Origin: Thiotrichales bacterium
Lineage (GTDB): Bacteria > Pseudomonadota > Gammaproteobacteria > Beggiatoales > Beggiatoaceae
Direction: 5' to 3'
Length of the DNA stretch: 64,000 nucleotides
Assembly: GCA_016745035.1 (NCBI GenBank)
Contig: JADGDE010000002.1
Location: 310,433 to 374,432, forward strand
Numbering within the stretch: position 1 is the first letter of the stretch; every line of letters begins with the position of its first letter. The notes below the pieces were generated by a model, which ran no database searches, was not told where the DNA came from, and saw nothing but the letters and a program-made list of their open reading frames with translations. The translations under genes were made by a program, and so were the position numbers. Positions 38,508 to 49,000 of this stretch are shown here, piece after piece.

Positions 38508-39524
38508 ATGCAAACCAAAGATTTTGATTATCATCTCCCTAAGCACCTGATCGCCCAACACCCACCCGAAAACCGAGGGCAAAGTCGCTTATTATGCGTA
38601 GACAAACACACAGGTGTATTAGCAGATAAACAATTTGCCGATTTTGTTGATTTGGTTAATGCCGATGATTTGCTGGTGTTTAATAATACCCGCGTTTTGC
38701 CCGCACGTTTATTTGGGCATAAAAGCAGCGGTGGACAGGTAGAATTCATGCTCGAACGGGTGTTAGACCAGCGGCGGGTGCTGGCACAACTGCGGGTATC
38801 CAAAGCCCCGAAAGCGGGTAGCGTATTAGATTTTGCTGCCGCAGGCACAGCCGAAGTCTTAGGGCGCGAAGGGCGTTTTTTTGAATTACGTTTTGAAAAA
38901 GCGGTGGTTGAAATCTTGGAGCAACACGGCAAAATTCCCCTGCCACCTTATATCAAACGTGATACCGACAATGACGACTTAGAGCGCTATCAAACGGTTT
39001 ATGCCCAAGTCCAAGGCGCGGTTGCCGCGCCTACCGCAGGTTTGCATTTTGATACAACACACTTAGAAGCGCTTAAAGCCAAAGGCGTAGCCCAAGCTTT
39101 CGTCACCTTGCATGTGGGCGCAGGCACATTTCAGCCTGTGCAAGTGGATGACTTAAGCCAGCATCAAATGCACGCCGAAAGCCTCGAAGTCTCGGCCGAG
39201 GTCTGTGAACAAATTGCCGCCACCAAAACGCGCGGCGGGCGGGTTATCGCTATTGGTACGACCACCGTGCGCGCCTTAGAAACGGCTGCCGCTGCCACAG
39301 GTAAACTCCAGCCCTACCAAGGCGATAGTCGTTTGTTTATCACCCCCGGCTATGAGTTTAAAGTCATTGATGCCCTGCTGACCAATTTTCACTTACCCGA
39401 ATCAACACTATTGATGCTGGTCTCAGCTTTAGCCAACCGCGAACAAATGCTTAACGCTTACCAACACGCCATTGAAGCGGAATATCGCTTTTTTAGTTAT
39501 GGCGATGCGATGTTTATTAACTGA
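38508..39524 (+). CDS. queA: S-adenosylmethionine:tRNA ribosyltransferase-isomerase
   Basis: Makes epoxyqueuosine in the wobble base of GUN tRNAs. 338 aa. Family motifs: DFDYHLPKHLIAQHPPENRG at the N-terminus, RVLPARLFG, AAPTAGLHFD, HVGAGTFQPV and LLTNFHLPESTLLMLVSA. The last codons read ATT AAC TGA, and the TGA stop is part of a family A terminal repeat beginning at 39521, so insertion of that end may have set the present stop. No tgt follows; clpB does, after 211 bp. Confidence 0.95.
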   Translation: MQTKDFDYHLPKHLIAQHPPENRGQSRLLCVDKHTGVLADKQFADFVDLVNADDLLVFNNTRVLPARLFGHKSSGGQVEFMLERVLDQRRVLAQLRVSKAPKAGSVLDFAAAGTAEVLGREGRFFELRFEKAVVEILEQHGKIPLPPYIKRDTDNDDLERYQTVYAQVQGAVAAPTAGLHFDTTHLEALKAKGVAQAFVTLHVGAGTFQPVQVDDLSQHQMHAESLEVSAEVCEQIAATKTRGGRVIAIGTTTVRALETAAAATGKLQPYQGDSRLFITPGYEFKVIDALLTNFHLPESTLLMLVSALANREQMLNAYQHAIEAEYRFFSYGDAMFIN

Positions 39525-39534
39525 TGTTACGCAA
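39521..39534 (+). repeat. Solo family A terminal repeat at queA stop
   Basis: CTGATGTTACGCAA matches the family A end perfectly over 14 bases, but there is no partner end or family A interior in the next 200 bp. It contains the queA stop codon. It could be a remnant of an imprecisely lost element. Confidence 0.55.
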
Positions 39535-39735
39535 TGCGATTAGAACCCATATTTTAATTCCTTATGCAATAACAAATAAATGATAAGCCTAAAAAACCCA
39601 ATCCCCTATGGATTAAAAGTCTATATTTCAAGTCCTTGTTTTCAAAAACTTAAGCCCTAATTTGATGTCAATGACACACATTTGGCAGGGATAAACTGCA
39701 AGAAGAACAGGTATCCCGCCTAGAGGACAAGTATT

Positions 39736-42303
39736 ATGAATATGGACAAATTAACCACAAAATTTCACCAAGCTTTATCTGATGCGCAAAGTCTTGCTGT
39801 TGGTAAAGATCATCAATTTATTGAGCCGGTGCATTTGCTCAACAGCTTATTAGCACAAGCCGATGGCAATATTCGCCCACTGCTGTTGCAAACGGGGGCA
39901 AATGTCGGCGGCTTGCAACAATACTTAAGCCAAGCATTAAGCAAGTTCCCCAGCGTTTCTGGCGAGGTGGATGTGCAGGTCAGTCAACACTTGGGGCGCT
40001 TGCTCAACCAAACCGATAAACTGGCACAACAGCGCGGCGATGCCTATATCTCCAGCGAACTCTTTGTGCTCGCTTGCTGTGAAGACAGGCAGTTGAAAAA
40101 CACTTTGCAACAATTCGGTATTGATAGCAAAACCCTCAGCGCTACCATTGATAAACTTCGGGGTGGGGATTCGGTACAAGACCAAAATGCTGAGGATCAA
40201 CAACGGGCGCTGGCAAAGTACACCATCGATCTCACCGAGCGCGCTCAGCAAGGCAAACTGGATCCGGTGATTGGACGTGATGAAGAAATCCGCCGTACCA
40301 TTCAAGTCTTACAACGGCGCACCAAAAATAACCCCGTCCTCATTGGCGAGCCGGGCGTGGGGAAAACTGCGATTGTCGAAGGACTAGCCCAGCGCGTCCT
40401 TAACGGCGAAGTCCCCGAAGGGCTGAAAAACAAGCGCGTGTTGACTTTGGACATGGGTTCACTGATTGCGGGGGCAAAATTTCGCGGCGAATTTGAAGAG
40501 CGCTTAAAAGCGGTGTTAAAAGAGTTGTCACAACAAGAAGGGCAAATCATCCTCTTTATTGATGAATTGCATACCATGGTTGGCGCAGGCAAAGCCGAAG
40601 GGGCGATGGATGCCGGGAATATGCTCAAGCCTGCACTGGCTCGCGGGGAGCTGCATTGTGTTGGTGCGACAACGCTGGACGAATACCGCCAATACATCGA
40701 AAAAGATGCCGCCCTTGAGCGACGTTTTCAAAAAGTCTTGGTCACCGAACCCAATACCAGCGATACCATTGCCATCTTACGCGGGCTCAAAGAACGCTAC
40801 GAAGTCCATCATGGGGTCGATGTCACCGACCCGGCGATTGTGGCAGCCGCTGAGTTGTCACAGCGCTACATCACCGACCGCCAATTACCGGATAAAGCCA
40901 TTGACCTTATTGACGAGGCGGCGAGCCGGATTCGGATGGAAATCGACTCCAAGCCCGAGCGCATGGACAGACTGGATCGGCGGGTGATTCAGCTTAAAAT
41001 CGAGCGTGAAGCACTGAAAAAAGAAAAAGATAAACTCTCAAAACAGCGTTTAGAAAAACTCGATGCCGAAATTGCCGATTTATCCAAGCAATACGCTGAT
41101 TTAGAAGAGGTGTGGAAAAAGGAAAAATCCGCCGTCCACGGCAGCCAAGACACCAAAGAGGCCTTGGAAAAAGCCCGCTTGGATGCCGAGGCAGCGCAGC
41201 GCGATGGCGATTTAGCCCGCGCCTCAGAGCTGCAATACAGCGTGATTCCTGAACTAGAAAAACGCCTCAGCGACATCTCGGAGACCGATAGCGAAAACTT
41301 TACCCTGTTGCGCAATAAAGTCACCGAAGCCGAGATTGCTGAAGTGGTCTCGCATTGGACAGGGATTCCGGTGAGCAAAATGCTCGAAGGCGAGCGCGAT
41401 AAACTTTTACGGATGGAAGAGGGCTTACACCAGCAAGTGATTGGGCAAAATGAAGCCGTGCGTGCGGTTGCTGACGCGATTCGCCGCTCGCGGGCGGGTT
41501 TGTCTGACCCTAACCGCCCCAATGGTTCGTTTTTATTCATGGGGCCAACAGGCATCGGTAAAACCGAACTGACCAAGGCGCTGGCTAATTTCTTATTTGA
41601 CAGCACCGAGGCGATGGTGCGCTTGGATATGTCCGAATTCATGGAAAAACACGCGGTCTCGCGCCTCGTTGGTGCGCCTCCGGGCTATGTCGGCTATGAA
41701 GAAGGCGGCTATCTCACCGAAGCGGTGCGGCGCAAACCTTATTCGGTGGTCTTACTCGATGAGGTCGAAAAAGCCCATCCTGATGTGTTTAATATTTTGC
41801 TGCAAGTCTTGGACGATGGACGCTTAACCGATGGGCAAGGGCGCACGGTCGATTTTCGTAACACCGTGATTGTGATGACTTCCAACCTCGGCTCGGATTT
41901 GATTCAAAACATGGCAACCGAGCAATATAGTGATATGAAGCAAATGTTAATGGATTTGGTCGGCAAACACTTCCGTCCCGAATTCGTTAATCGTATCGAC
42001 GATATGGTGGTATTTCATCCCTTGGAAAAAGACCATATTCGTGATATTGCCCGCTTACAAATCGACTTGTTGCGTCAGCGCTTGCAAGCGCAGCATTTAG
42101 AATTGCAAATCAGCGATGATGCTTTGGATTACCTCGGCGAAGCAGGCTACGATCCGGTTTATGGCGCGCGCCCGCTTAAACGTGTGATTCAACAGCAGGT
42201 TGAAAACCCGCTTGCTCAAGCCTTGTTAGCCGGACGCTTCCATACTGGTGAGCAGATTTTAATGGATTATCACGAAGGAGATACCCAGCTCCAGATTAAT
42301 TAG
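39736..42303 (+). CDS. clpB: ATP-dependent disaggregase ClpB (Hsp104 family)
   Basis: Hexameric AAA+ chaperone that rescues aggregated proteins with DnaK. 855 aa, normal length. N-terminal Clp_N repeats (1-145), first AAA domain with Walker A GEPGVGKT (about 204) and LFIDELHTM, the long coiled-coil middle domain (about 400-530), second AAA domain with GPTGIGKT (about 603) and [15 protein letters not shown], and the C-terminal D2-small domain. The upstream region has CTTGTTT 14 bp before CCCTAATTT (39634-39663), only a weak match to a heat-shock sigma-32 promoter. A strong hairpin follows the stop. Confidence 0.97.
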   Translation: MNMDKLTTKFHQALSDAQSLAVGKDHQFIEPVHLLNSLLAQADGNIRPLLLQTGANVGGLQQYLSQALSKFPSVSGEVDVQVSQHLGRLLNQTDKLAQQRGDAYISSELFVLACCEDRQLKNTLQQFGIDSKTLSATIDKLRGGDSVQDQNAEDQQRALAKYTIDLTERAQQGKLDPVIGRDEEIRRTIQVLQRRTKNNPVLIGEPGVGKTAIVEGLAQRVLNGEVPEGLKNKRVLTLDMGSLIAGAKFRGEFEERLKAVLKELSQQEGQIILFIDELHTMVGAGKAEGAMDAGNMLKPALARGELHCVGATTLDEYRQYIEKDAALERRFQKVLVTEPNTSDTIAILRGLKERYEVHHGVDVTDPAIVAAAELSQRYITDRQLPDKAIDLIDEAASRIRMEIDSKPERMDRLDRRVIQLKIEREALKKEKDKLSKQRLEKLDAEIADLSKQYADLEEVWKKEKSAVHGSQDTKEALEKARLDAEAAQRDGDLARASELQYSVIPELEKRLSDISETDSENFTLLRNKVTEAEIAEVVSHWTGIPVSKMLEGERDKLLRMEEGLHQQVIGQNEAVRAVADAIRRSRAGLSDPNRPNGSFLFMGPTGIGKTELTKALANFLFDSTEAMVRLDMSEFMEKHAVSRLVGAPPGYVGYEEGGYLTEAVRRKPYSVVLLDEVEKAHPDVFNILLQVLDDGRLTDGQGRTVDFRNTVIVMTSNLGSDLIQNMATEQYSDMKQMLMDLVGKHFRPEFVNRIDDMVVFHPLEKDHIRDIARLQIDLLRQRLQAQHLELQISDDALDYLGEAGYDPVYGARPLKRVIQQQVENPLAQALLAGRFHTGEQILMDYHEGDTQLQIN

Positions 42304-42317
42304 CACTTTTTTGATTT

Positions 42318-42350
42318 CTGTATAACATCTCATCTTTGGATGTTATACAG
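42318..42350 (+). terminator. Intrinsic terminator after clpB
   Basis: Perfect 12-bp stem CTGTATAACATC / GATGTTATACAG with a 9-nt loop, 14 bp after the clpB stop, flanked by T-rich (left) and A-rich (right) sequence. The A/T pairing suggests it can also work for transcription from the opposite strand. Confidence 0.65.
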
Positions 42351-42382
42351 TCAAAAAACACCATAGCCACTTTATTAATCAG

Positions 42383-42512
42383 CTGATGTTACGCAAAGGC
42401 TTCTCAATACCTCAAAAGGTAAAAAAACCGCCATTGCTCCACGACCAAACACCACTATGCAGGTGGAAAACCATAATAGTGGGACAAAAACAGGCTTAGT
42501 GCGTAACATCAG
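42383..42512 (+). repeat. MITE-like repeat family A, copy 5
   Basis: 130 bp, termini CTGATGTTACGCAAAGGC and GTGCGTAACATCAG. Flanks TTAATCAG (left) and TTAATCGG (right), 7 of 8 identical, a probable target duplication. Its right end directly abuts the stop codon of the convergent glycosyltransferase gene. Confidence 0.9.
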
Positions 42513-43712
42513 TTAATCGGGTAAATTTAACTGTTCTAATTGTTTGATTAAATCAATCACATATGCTTCGGGAGTAAATTTTTGTAAAGCTTTCTCCTGC
42601 CCCCGATTTGCCATTTGCTGTAGTGTATCTTCATCTTTTAAATGTGTTCGTATTTTATCGACTAATTGCTCTGTGCGCTGGGCATAATTGAGATTAGAAT
42701 TCGCTAAAATAACTTCATCGCTACTGACTTGATGCTCGATAAAAGGACTCGTTGAGGTTGCAGGCACAGCACCATTTAATAAAGCCTGTGGAATGCGCTC
42801 AGAAAAAAATGATAGACCATTTTGATAGGTATTGCTGATGACAATTTTAGCATCCGTATTCAGCATTTCATAAGCTTGATAAGGAATGGCAGCATGAATA
42901 TGGAGTTGTTTATGATGCCCATATTTAGCTTTTACTTCGGCTGAATTGGTATAGATATGTGCTGCTACTTTTTGCCGTAATAATGCTGTTAATAATTGCT
43001 GCTGAAGCGTTTGGCGTTGGTATTTGTCTAAAAAATGATAGAGCTGGCGCAAAGCGTTTAGACCTCGTGGCACATCATCCAATGAAATGGGCGTAAGTTT
43101 TAATAAAGCCTCTAAATTTTGTCGTAAAAATTCATCGAATAAATAGACAGATTGATTTTGTCTTAAATGCTGCGCCAATGCATGGAAAGCTTGGCTTAAT
43201 TCGGGAAATTGTTGCTTGTAATCGGCTAGAACTTTTGCCGGCGGAGTCATTGAGCTTGCCCACAAAACAGAGATGGGACGTTCTGTTATCGGTTTGATGT
43301 TTTTGCTCACCTGAAAACCTGTGGCAGGAAAAATTAAGGCATGATGGGGTGGAGTAGTTTTATTTTGCCAATGTAAACTATTGAGCCAACTATTATCTAA
43401 TAGCTCTGGAATCACGTTTTTAGGAGATTGACCCACAGGAAAATAATAATAAGGATGATCGGCCAAGCTATTAATCACATAACAAGTTTGCAGAGCAGTT
43501 TTTTCTAAAAATACGGTTTCATTTTTGATATTTCCTAGTAGGTATGCCAGTTTTTTATAATTGGGATCTTTAAAATCCAACCACTTATTCTGATCAAAAA
43601 ATATTTTATGCCCTTGTTTTTCAAATGCTTTGCAAAAACGCTTATCCGTTAAACCAAAAACATCATAAGCTGAAGAAATGGGTTTGAAAAAAACAGCGAT
43701 TTTCAGGGGCAT
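42513..43712 (-). CDS. Glycosyltransferase family protein (CgeB/Glyco_trans_1_2-like)
   Basis: 399 aa. The C-terminal third resembles the GT-B donor domain of CgeB-like transferases: AKIVISNTYQNGLSFFSERI, then LLNGAVPATSTSPFIEHQV and a final helix LQQMANRGQEKALQKFTPE. The N-terminal half is poorly conserved. It probably moves a sugar onto a surface or spore-coat-like acceptor; the acceptor is unknown. AAAGGAA ribosome-binding site before the ATG. No other polysaccharide genes are adjacent, apart from a methyltransferase on the other strand. The 3' end touches a family A repeat. Confidence 0.7.
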   Translation of the reverse strand: MPLKIAVFFKPISSAYDVFGLTDKRFCKAFEKQGHKIFFDQNKWLDFKDPNYKKLAYLLGNIKNETVFLEKTALQTCYVINSLADHPYYYFPVGQSPKNVIPELLDNSWLNSLHWQNKTTPPHHALIFPATGFQVSKNIKPITERPISVLWASSMTPPAKVLADYKQQFPELSQAFHALAQHLRQNQSVYLFDEFLRQNLEALLKLTPISLDDVPRGLNALRQLYHFLDKYQRQTLQQQLLTALLRQKVAAHIYTNSAEVKAKYGHHKQLHIHAAIPYQAYEMLNTDAKIVISNTYQNGLSFFSERIPQALLNGAVPATSTSPFIEHQVSSDEVILANSNLNYAQRTEQLVDKIRTHLKDEDTLQQMANRGQEKALQKFTPEAYVIDLIKQLEQLNLPD

Positions 43713-44001
43713 TGTTTTATATTCCTTTATTTATTTTATTTATCGCGACAGGCTTTGTGAATAAAAAAATTGAGAATTTATGCGAAGTTTCATAGCCTTG
43801 TCAAGATTACAAACTTCAGTTAGATTCAGCGAATGCCAATCACCGTGATTAGCTGTCCAGAGCAGCATTGGTTCGTGCCTAGAAAATAGTGATAATACGA
43901 AGGGATGTTATGATACTAAATCGTTTTTATATAAAAAATATTTGGTATCAAATTGGTTTTACTCAACTGAGTATAATATATACTTTTTAAGGAGTCTCAA
44001 A

Positions 44002-44712
44002 TTGTTTAGAAAATCTGCTTATATTTATGATGAGCTATATAGCTTTTTAGATTACACCGCCGCATCTAATAAAGTACATGAATTAATCCAAAAACATCAG
44101 CCTGAGGCGAAGAATTTATTAGATGTGGCTTGTGGCTCAGGAAAATGTGTTGGACTTTTAGAACAACATTACCAAGCTCAAGGTTTAGATATTAGCCCTG
44201 AATTAGTTGATTTTGCCCAAACGCAATACCCTGACCTAAAGTTTCATCAAGGCGATATGCTCAATTTTAATTTAGATGAAAAATTTGATGTGATTACGTG
44301 TCTTTTTTGCTCTATTGCCTATACCAAAACCCTTGAAAATATAACCACCGCTATCGCTTGTATGGCTCAGCATTTACAGCCAGGCGGTCTATTAATGGTT
44401 GAGCCTTGGGTAAACCCTGATAATTATTGGGAAAATAAAGTCAACGCAGATTTTGTTAATAAACCCGAATTAAAAATCGTTAGAATGCATACCTATGCTC
44501 GTGAGGGAAATGTTTCGGTATTGGATTACCATTATATGGTAGGCACACCGGATGGTATCGAATCTTTTACTGAACGCACAGAATTAGGCTTATTTACGCA
44601 ACAAGAATATCTCACCGCCTTTGAAAAAGCCGGTTTAGAAACAAGTTTTTATGATATAGCACTGTTTCCAAAGCATAAATATGGTGTTTATATGGGTGTC
44701 AAAAAAGACTAA
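44002..44712 (+). CDS. Class I SAM-dependent methyltransferase
   Basis: 236 aa. SAM-binding motif I LLDVACGSGKCVGLL, acidic motif II GLDISPELVDFAQ, motif III FHQGDMLNF, and post-motif PGGLLMVEPW. It resembles small-molecule or sugar N-methyltransferases (DesVI/TylM1-like), which fits the glycosyltransferase encoded nearby, but the substrate is inference. I choose a TTG start at 44002 since AAGGAG lies 8 nt upstream; an ATG at 43942 would add 20 residues that look like leader. A palindromic repeat follows the stop. Confidence 0.85.
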   Translation: MFRKSAYIYDELYSFLDYTAASNKVHELIQKHQPEAKNLLDVACGSGKCVGLLEQHYQAQGLDISPELVDFAQTQYPDLKFHQGDMLNFNLDEKFDVITCLFCSIAYTKTLENITTAIACMAQHLQPGGLLMVEPWVNPDNYWENKVNADFVNKPELKIVRMHTYAREGNVSVLDYHYMVGTPDGIESFTERTELGLFTQQEYLTAFEKAGLETSFYDIALFPKHKYGVYMGVKKD

Positions 44713-44941
44713 GAGCCGTAGCAGTGTTAAGTTGAGCCGTAGCGGCTCTACGGTTCAGTTGTTTCGTATTGCCTTTTGCATTTGTGGCAGTAATTTTATT
44801 GTAGTTCATCCAATAATCATCAAACCATGGTTCTCCTAGTTTGTTGCTCACAATAGATTGTTTTTTATCGGTATTATCTAAATAAAAAGACTTTCTAAAA
44901 TAAAAGGGTTCAGCAAAACTATAAAGGAGAATTTTAATCAT
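44699..44941 (-). pseudogene. Possible small gene or gene remnant
   Basis: An 80-codon reading frame with AAAGGG upstream of the ATG. The first 50 residues look protein-like (ILLYSFAEPFYFRKSFYLDN, later GEPWFDDYWMNYNKI), but the end runs through the GAGCCGTAGC palindromic repeat and 14 bp into the convergent methyltransferase gene. It is most likely a gene whose 3' part was replaced by the repeat. No family recognised. Confidence 0.3.
44713..44753. repeat. GAGCCGTAGC palindromic repeats after methyltransferase gene
   Basis: GAGCCGTAGCAGTG (44713-44726) followed by the hairpin GAGCCGTAGCGGCTC (44734-44748). The same sequence occurs as a single perfect palindrome at 50905-50927, so it is a dispersed REP-like hairpin. 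Here it can serve as terminator for the methyltransferase gene. Confidence 0.55.
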
Positions 44942-44988
44942 TAATAAACCCTTTTCTAGCTTTTGGCGCTTAGAACATCAAATGTCTA

Positions 44989-45324
44989 CTACTTTTTTCG
45001 ACGTGGAGTCAATGGTTGTGTGGTAGGTTGGTAAGCTTTTAAACCCGCATCCCCTGTCAAAATTTCTACTTCAAAGCGCATTTGGGCGTAATATTCGGTA
45101 ACATGTTTGATTATAGCCAGCTCTTGGGCGGCTAACGGTGGCCATTCTTGTATCAATGTTTCTAAGGACTCCTTTTTACACAGCAAATTTGAAAAGGCAG
45201 CCCAAGGACTTTGAGCATCTTTGGCTAGTTTGAGCATGTCCATCAATTGCGTTGCTAATTCAAAACGCTGAGATTTGGCTTGAGCAATGTGGTTGCCCGT
45301 TTCTATTAAGCTGGCTAAGGGCAA
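44989..45324 (-). CDS. Hypothetical protein downstream of CHAT/TPR genes
   Basis: 111 aa, mostly helical and soluble, ending in a basic tail (LTPRRKK). No family recognised. There is no ATG: a stop lies 33-36 nt upstream of the likely TTG at 45322-45324, so TTG is the best start. It lies 73 bp after the membrane TPR gene on the same strand and may belong to the CHAT unit, which is its only functional clue. Confidence 0.55.
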   Translation of the reverse strand: MPLASLIETGNHIAQAKSQRFELATQLMDMLKLAKDAQSPWAAFSNLLCKKESLETLIQEWPPLAAQELAIIKHVTEYYAQMRFEVEILTGDAGLKAYQPTTQPLTPRRKK

Positions 45325-45397
45325 AATGAAGGTTGTGCCTTCGTTGTTGCTCTTGTTTTAACAGTAATACATTCCGACTTCTTTTCGGTAAGCTGTC

Positions 45398-46063
45398 CTA
45401 CCGTATTTGCTGATAGGCTTGCAAACGTTTTTGTAAGGCTTCCTTGTCAGGATTAAAGGCAACGGCTTTTTCTTGATGCAGCAAGGCTTGTTCAAATTCT
45501 CCGGTCATAAAATACAAACTGGCTAAACTGTCGTGATATTCTGCGTTAGTTGGGTCTTTTTCTAGGGCGAAATTTTCCCACTTGAGTGCATCGGCGATTT
45601 TTTGCGCGACCAATTGATGCGCTGCCTCGGCAGTTTCTGGCACTTCATCACCACGCATGGCAACCTCATAGCTAGCCGTGTTTGCCTTGCTGGGTTCTAG
45701 CGCTTGGCTTTTGCCCTCTTGCGCTACAGTCATTTGTCCTTTTTCGGTGTGTAAACTCATGCCCTGTGTTTTGAAATTAAACGCAGGGGGGGAGCTTGCC
45801 AAAACCACGATAACAATGGCAGCACCAAAGGCGGCAAAAAATGTCCCTGGGGCGGCATTTTTGAAGCTTAAACGCCGATGCTCGCCAAATTGTGCTTCCA
45901 TAGAAGTGACCACTTTACCATCGGTATCCACGACTTTGGTTTTTCTCATGCTTTGCACAAACAAACGGTAGCCAAGAAAAATACACAGCCCGCCCAAGAG
46001 AATAATTAAGAGGCGAAAGCCCATTAAATAGACTAAAGCGGCATAAATCAGGGTTGATTCCAT
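45398..46063 (-). CDS. Membrane-anchored TPR protein
   Basis: 221 aa. Two hydrophobic segments (about residues 5-33 and 73-91) are separated by a charged loop, followed by a linker and two C-terminal TPR-like helices pairs (ALKWENFALEKDPTNAEYHD and LASLYFMTGEFEQALLHQEK). It sits 10 bp downstream of the CHAT gene on the same strand, so it is almost surely co-expressed. It is a candidate membrane partner of the CHAT protein; function unproven. Confidence 0.7.
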   Translation of the reverse strand: MESTLIYAALVYLMGFRLLIILLGGLCIFLGYRLFVQSMRKTKVVDTDGKVVTSMEAQFGEHRRLSFKNAAPGTFFAAFGAAIVIVVLASSPPAFNFKTQGMSLHTEKGQMTVAQEGKSQALEPSKANTASYEVAMRGDEVPETAEAAHQLVAQKIADALKWENFALEKDPTNAEYHDSLASLYFMTGEFEQALLHQEKAVAFNPDKEALQKRLQAYQQIR

Positions 46064-46073
46064 TTTTAATTCC

Positions 46074-49000
46074 TTATAACCAATTGCCCATCAAAATAAA
46101 CGCCGACCAATGAAACGGGTGGCGGTAATAATCCGGCAAATCAGACTGTTTGGCAGCAATAAAGGCTTGTTGCACTTTTTGTATCGCCTTGGCCTTGCTA
46201 ATCGGGCTGGCAGCCTCAACGCTATACAATTGGCGCATAAACTCGGCAGTGCTTTGGTCGCTCACTGGCCACAAACTGGCTAAAACACTTTTTGCCCCGC
46301 GTTTGACCACTAATGTGCCCAAACCTTCGACTTCTGTGCCATCGCCTGTGTTTATGCCCATACCCGTATTACAAGCCGACAATGCCAGCATATCCAAGCC
46401 CTGCCAATCAAAGCGTTTGGTGGCAAAATCTGCCAAGCTTAAATGGCTGCCATCACCTAAGAGTAAAAACGAATCGGTGTCCTTGCCCACTTGCAGGCTA
46501 AAATGACTGGCGATATGTAAAACCGGAAAATCACGCAGCAAGACATCGGACAAGGTATTTTCCGTAAAATCGGCATCCAAATGAATTTCACCGGGGAGAA
46601 TGCCGTCTTTATCCTGCGCCCCACGGCGGACAATGCTTTCAAGCTCGGTTTTAACCGCAGGCAAAGGCGCAAAGCCTTCATGTTTGCCACTCACGCCCAA
46701 ACCCGCGACTTTCCACTGTGTTTGTGGTTCGGTTTTTAGGTGCATATCCGCCGCTGCGGTATACATCGCCAAGGCATAATCTTCTGCCAACCAGCCTTTA
46801 CCACTGTGTAAAGCTGCCAGCGGTAAATAACGCATTTCTCCAGCTAAATAGACCATCAATACTTCGGCCTCAGCACGGCGTAAATCAGCGGCAATCGGTG
46901 CAATTAACCAATCATACAAAGGCTTGGCGGCGCTTTGTACTACCGTTAAATCCATCGGCGCAGCCATGTTGTTCGACGCGGTGGGCATATCCCAACCGCG
47001 TTTACGTCCCGCTTGTTTCAACGCCTCGCGCAAGGCTAGCACCGCCTTGCCCAAGTCTTCACGCTTCACCGCCACCTCACGGCGCACCGTTACCTCGGCG
47101 GTGCTGATTAAAATGTCTAAACGCTCAGCAAAGGGGACAAAATACACCAACACCGTGCCCTTGCCCAAATCCTTTAATAAACCGCGTAATTGCTCGCGTT
47201 TATCATCAAAAGCATTGAGCGCAGCTTGCATGTCTTCGGCTTTTAAATTGCCCAGCGCTGTGTTGGTGTTCTTAAACCAGGCTTGCAAGGCTTGTTCGGC
47301 AATACTTAAATCTACCGTTAATTGTTCTAAACGCTGTTGTTCTTGTGAACTCAAAGACAGCCCACGTTTTTTCTTCTCGCCCAATAAAGCATAGGCCTCG
47401 CCCAAAGTCACCAATTGCTTGGCAATGGCTTGATAACGCTCAAACCACGGCTGCTCTGGTGGGGTAAAACGCAGCCCATCGCTGGGGAGTTCTTCTGCGC
47501 GGGTGCGGCGGATGAAGTCAAAATATTCTTCTTGTTTTAATAAATCCAAGACTTTTTGGGCTTCAAATAAACGCCCTTGGCGCATGAGTAAATCTGCCAG
47601 GTCTTCGTAGACGTGTTTTTTATATTTTAAGAACGATTGGTGCAGGGATTTATCGTCTAATTGGGCGACATGGCTGCGCAGTTGTTGGATGGTATTGACG
47701 GCTTGTTTACCGTAGAAAATAGCGGCGTTGGGGTTGTTGAGTTTTTTGGTAACTCGATGTAGCCCATACCACACTTGCCATAAATTTTTTAAATCATTAT
47801 ATTTGAATAGGAATAATGTTCTTAAAAGGTGTTCTTGAGATTTAAGTGATTTTCCTTGTTTTTCATATAACATAGCAACGCCAAACAGAATAATACGTTC
47901 CATATTCAAGTCATTAAGTTCGTGTGCAATAGCTAATGCTTTTTCATATGCTTCTTGTGCTTTGGCATATTTCTCAATATTTGCATAAACATTTCCAATA
48001 TCATTGAAAATTTCACTTTCCCCTCTACGATTACCAACTCCCTGATAGAGTATTAATATTTCATTATATTGTTCCAATGCTAACTGCTCTTGATTCCCAA
48101 TACGAAAAATATTTGTTAAAAGATTAAGACTATTAGAAGTCCCTTTGTAATCTCCTGCTTCATCACTATTTTTTATTGCTTTTTTATAATAAAAAACTGC
48201 TTTATTGTATTTCCCAAGTTGTTCATATAAATAACCAATAGAACTACTAAATTTACCAATATAATAAAGATATTTTAGTTCTTCCGAGTGTTTTAAACCC
48301 TGTTCAAGTTCAAATAATCCTGCACGAAAATCATAAACATCTAATGCTTTCACACCTTTAATAAAAATTTTTTCTAATTTATCTACAGTTTCACGTCCTC
48401 TATTAGGATTTATTTTTAAATAAATCTGGCCATCTTGAGTGACACCAAAACCAGCACTGGGTCTCAAAAAAGTATTTTTAAGTAATGATGGCAAGATCCT
48501 TAAAAATGTTTTTTTTGATGTTTTTTTTATTGATATTCCATAATTTTCATGTGATATTTGTCCATTTTCAAATTTCCATTCACAAATTACTGCTTTTATT
48601 CCAGTTTTTTTAATATCAGTAGTTTTTTCCAAAGTAAAAAATCTAGGTTTATTTTCTTTTAAAGATAAAACAATATAATAAGCCTCTGTCGCCCTTTTAG
48701 GCTCAGGTAAGTCTATAATATACAATTTATTATTTTTTTTATTTATTATTTTTTCTACATGAATTTTATTTGGATTGATTTTTTTAAATTCATGTTTCTG
48801 TAAATCATTTAAGATACGCCTTAAATACCCCTCTTTTTCTGTATGTATTTTTTCAATAAAATATTGAGGATTTGAAAAAAATAAATTACGTAAAAGTATA
48901 TGAGCATAAAAATAATGTGACTTTCGAGAAGATGTTAATTTATCAATATATGAAGGTATAGATGAGGGTTTTGAATGATTCCTTCCTAAATCATTTGGAC

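Noticed and set aside
39634..39663. Sigma-32 heat-shock promoter in front of clpB
   Set aside because: CTTGTTT and CCCTAATTT match the consensus too poorly to list as a feature; mentioned only in the clpB note.
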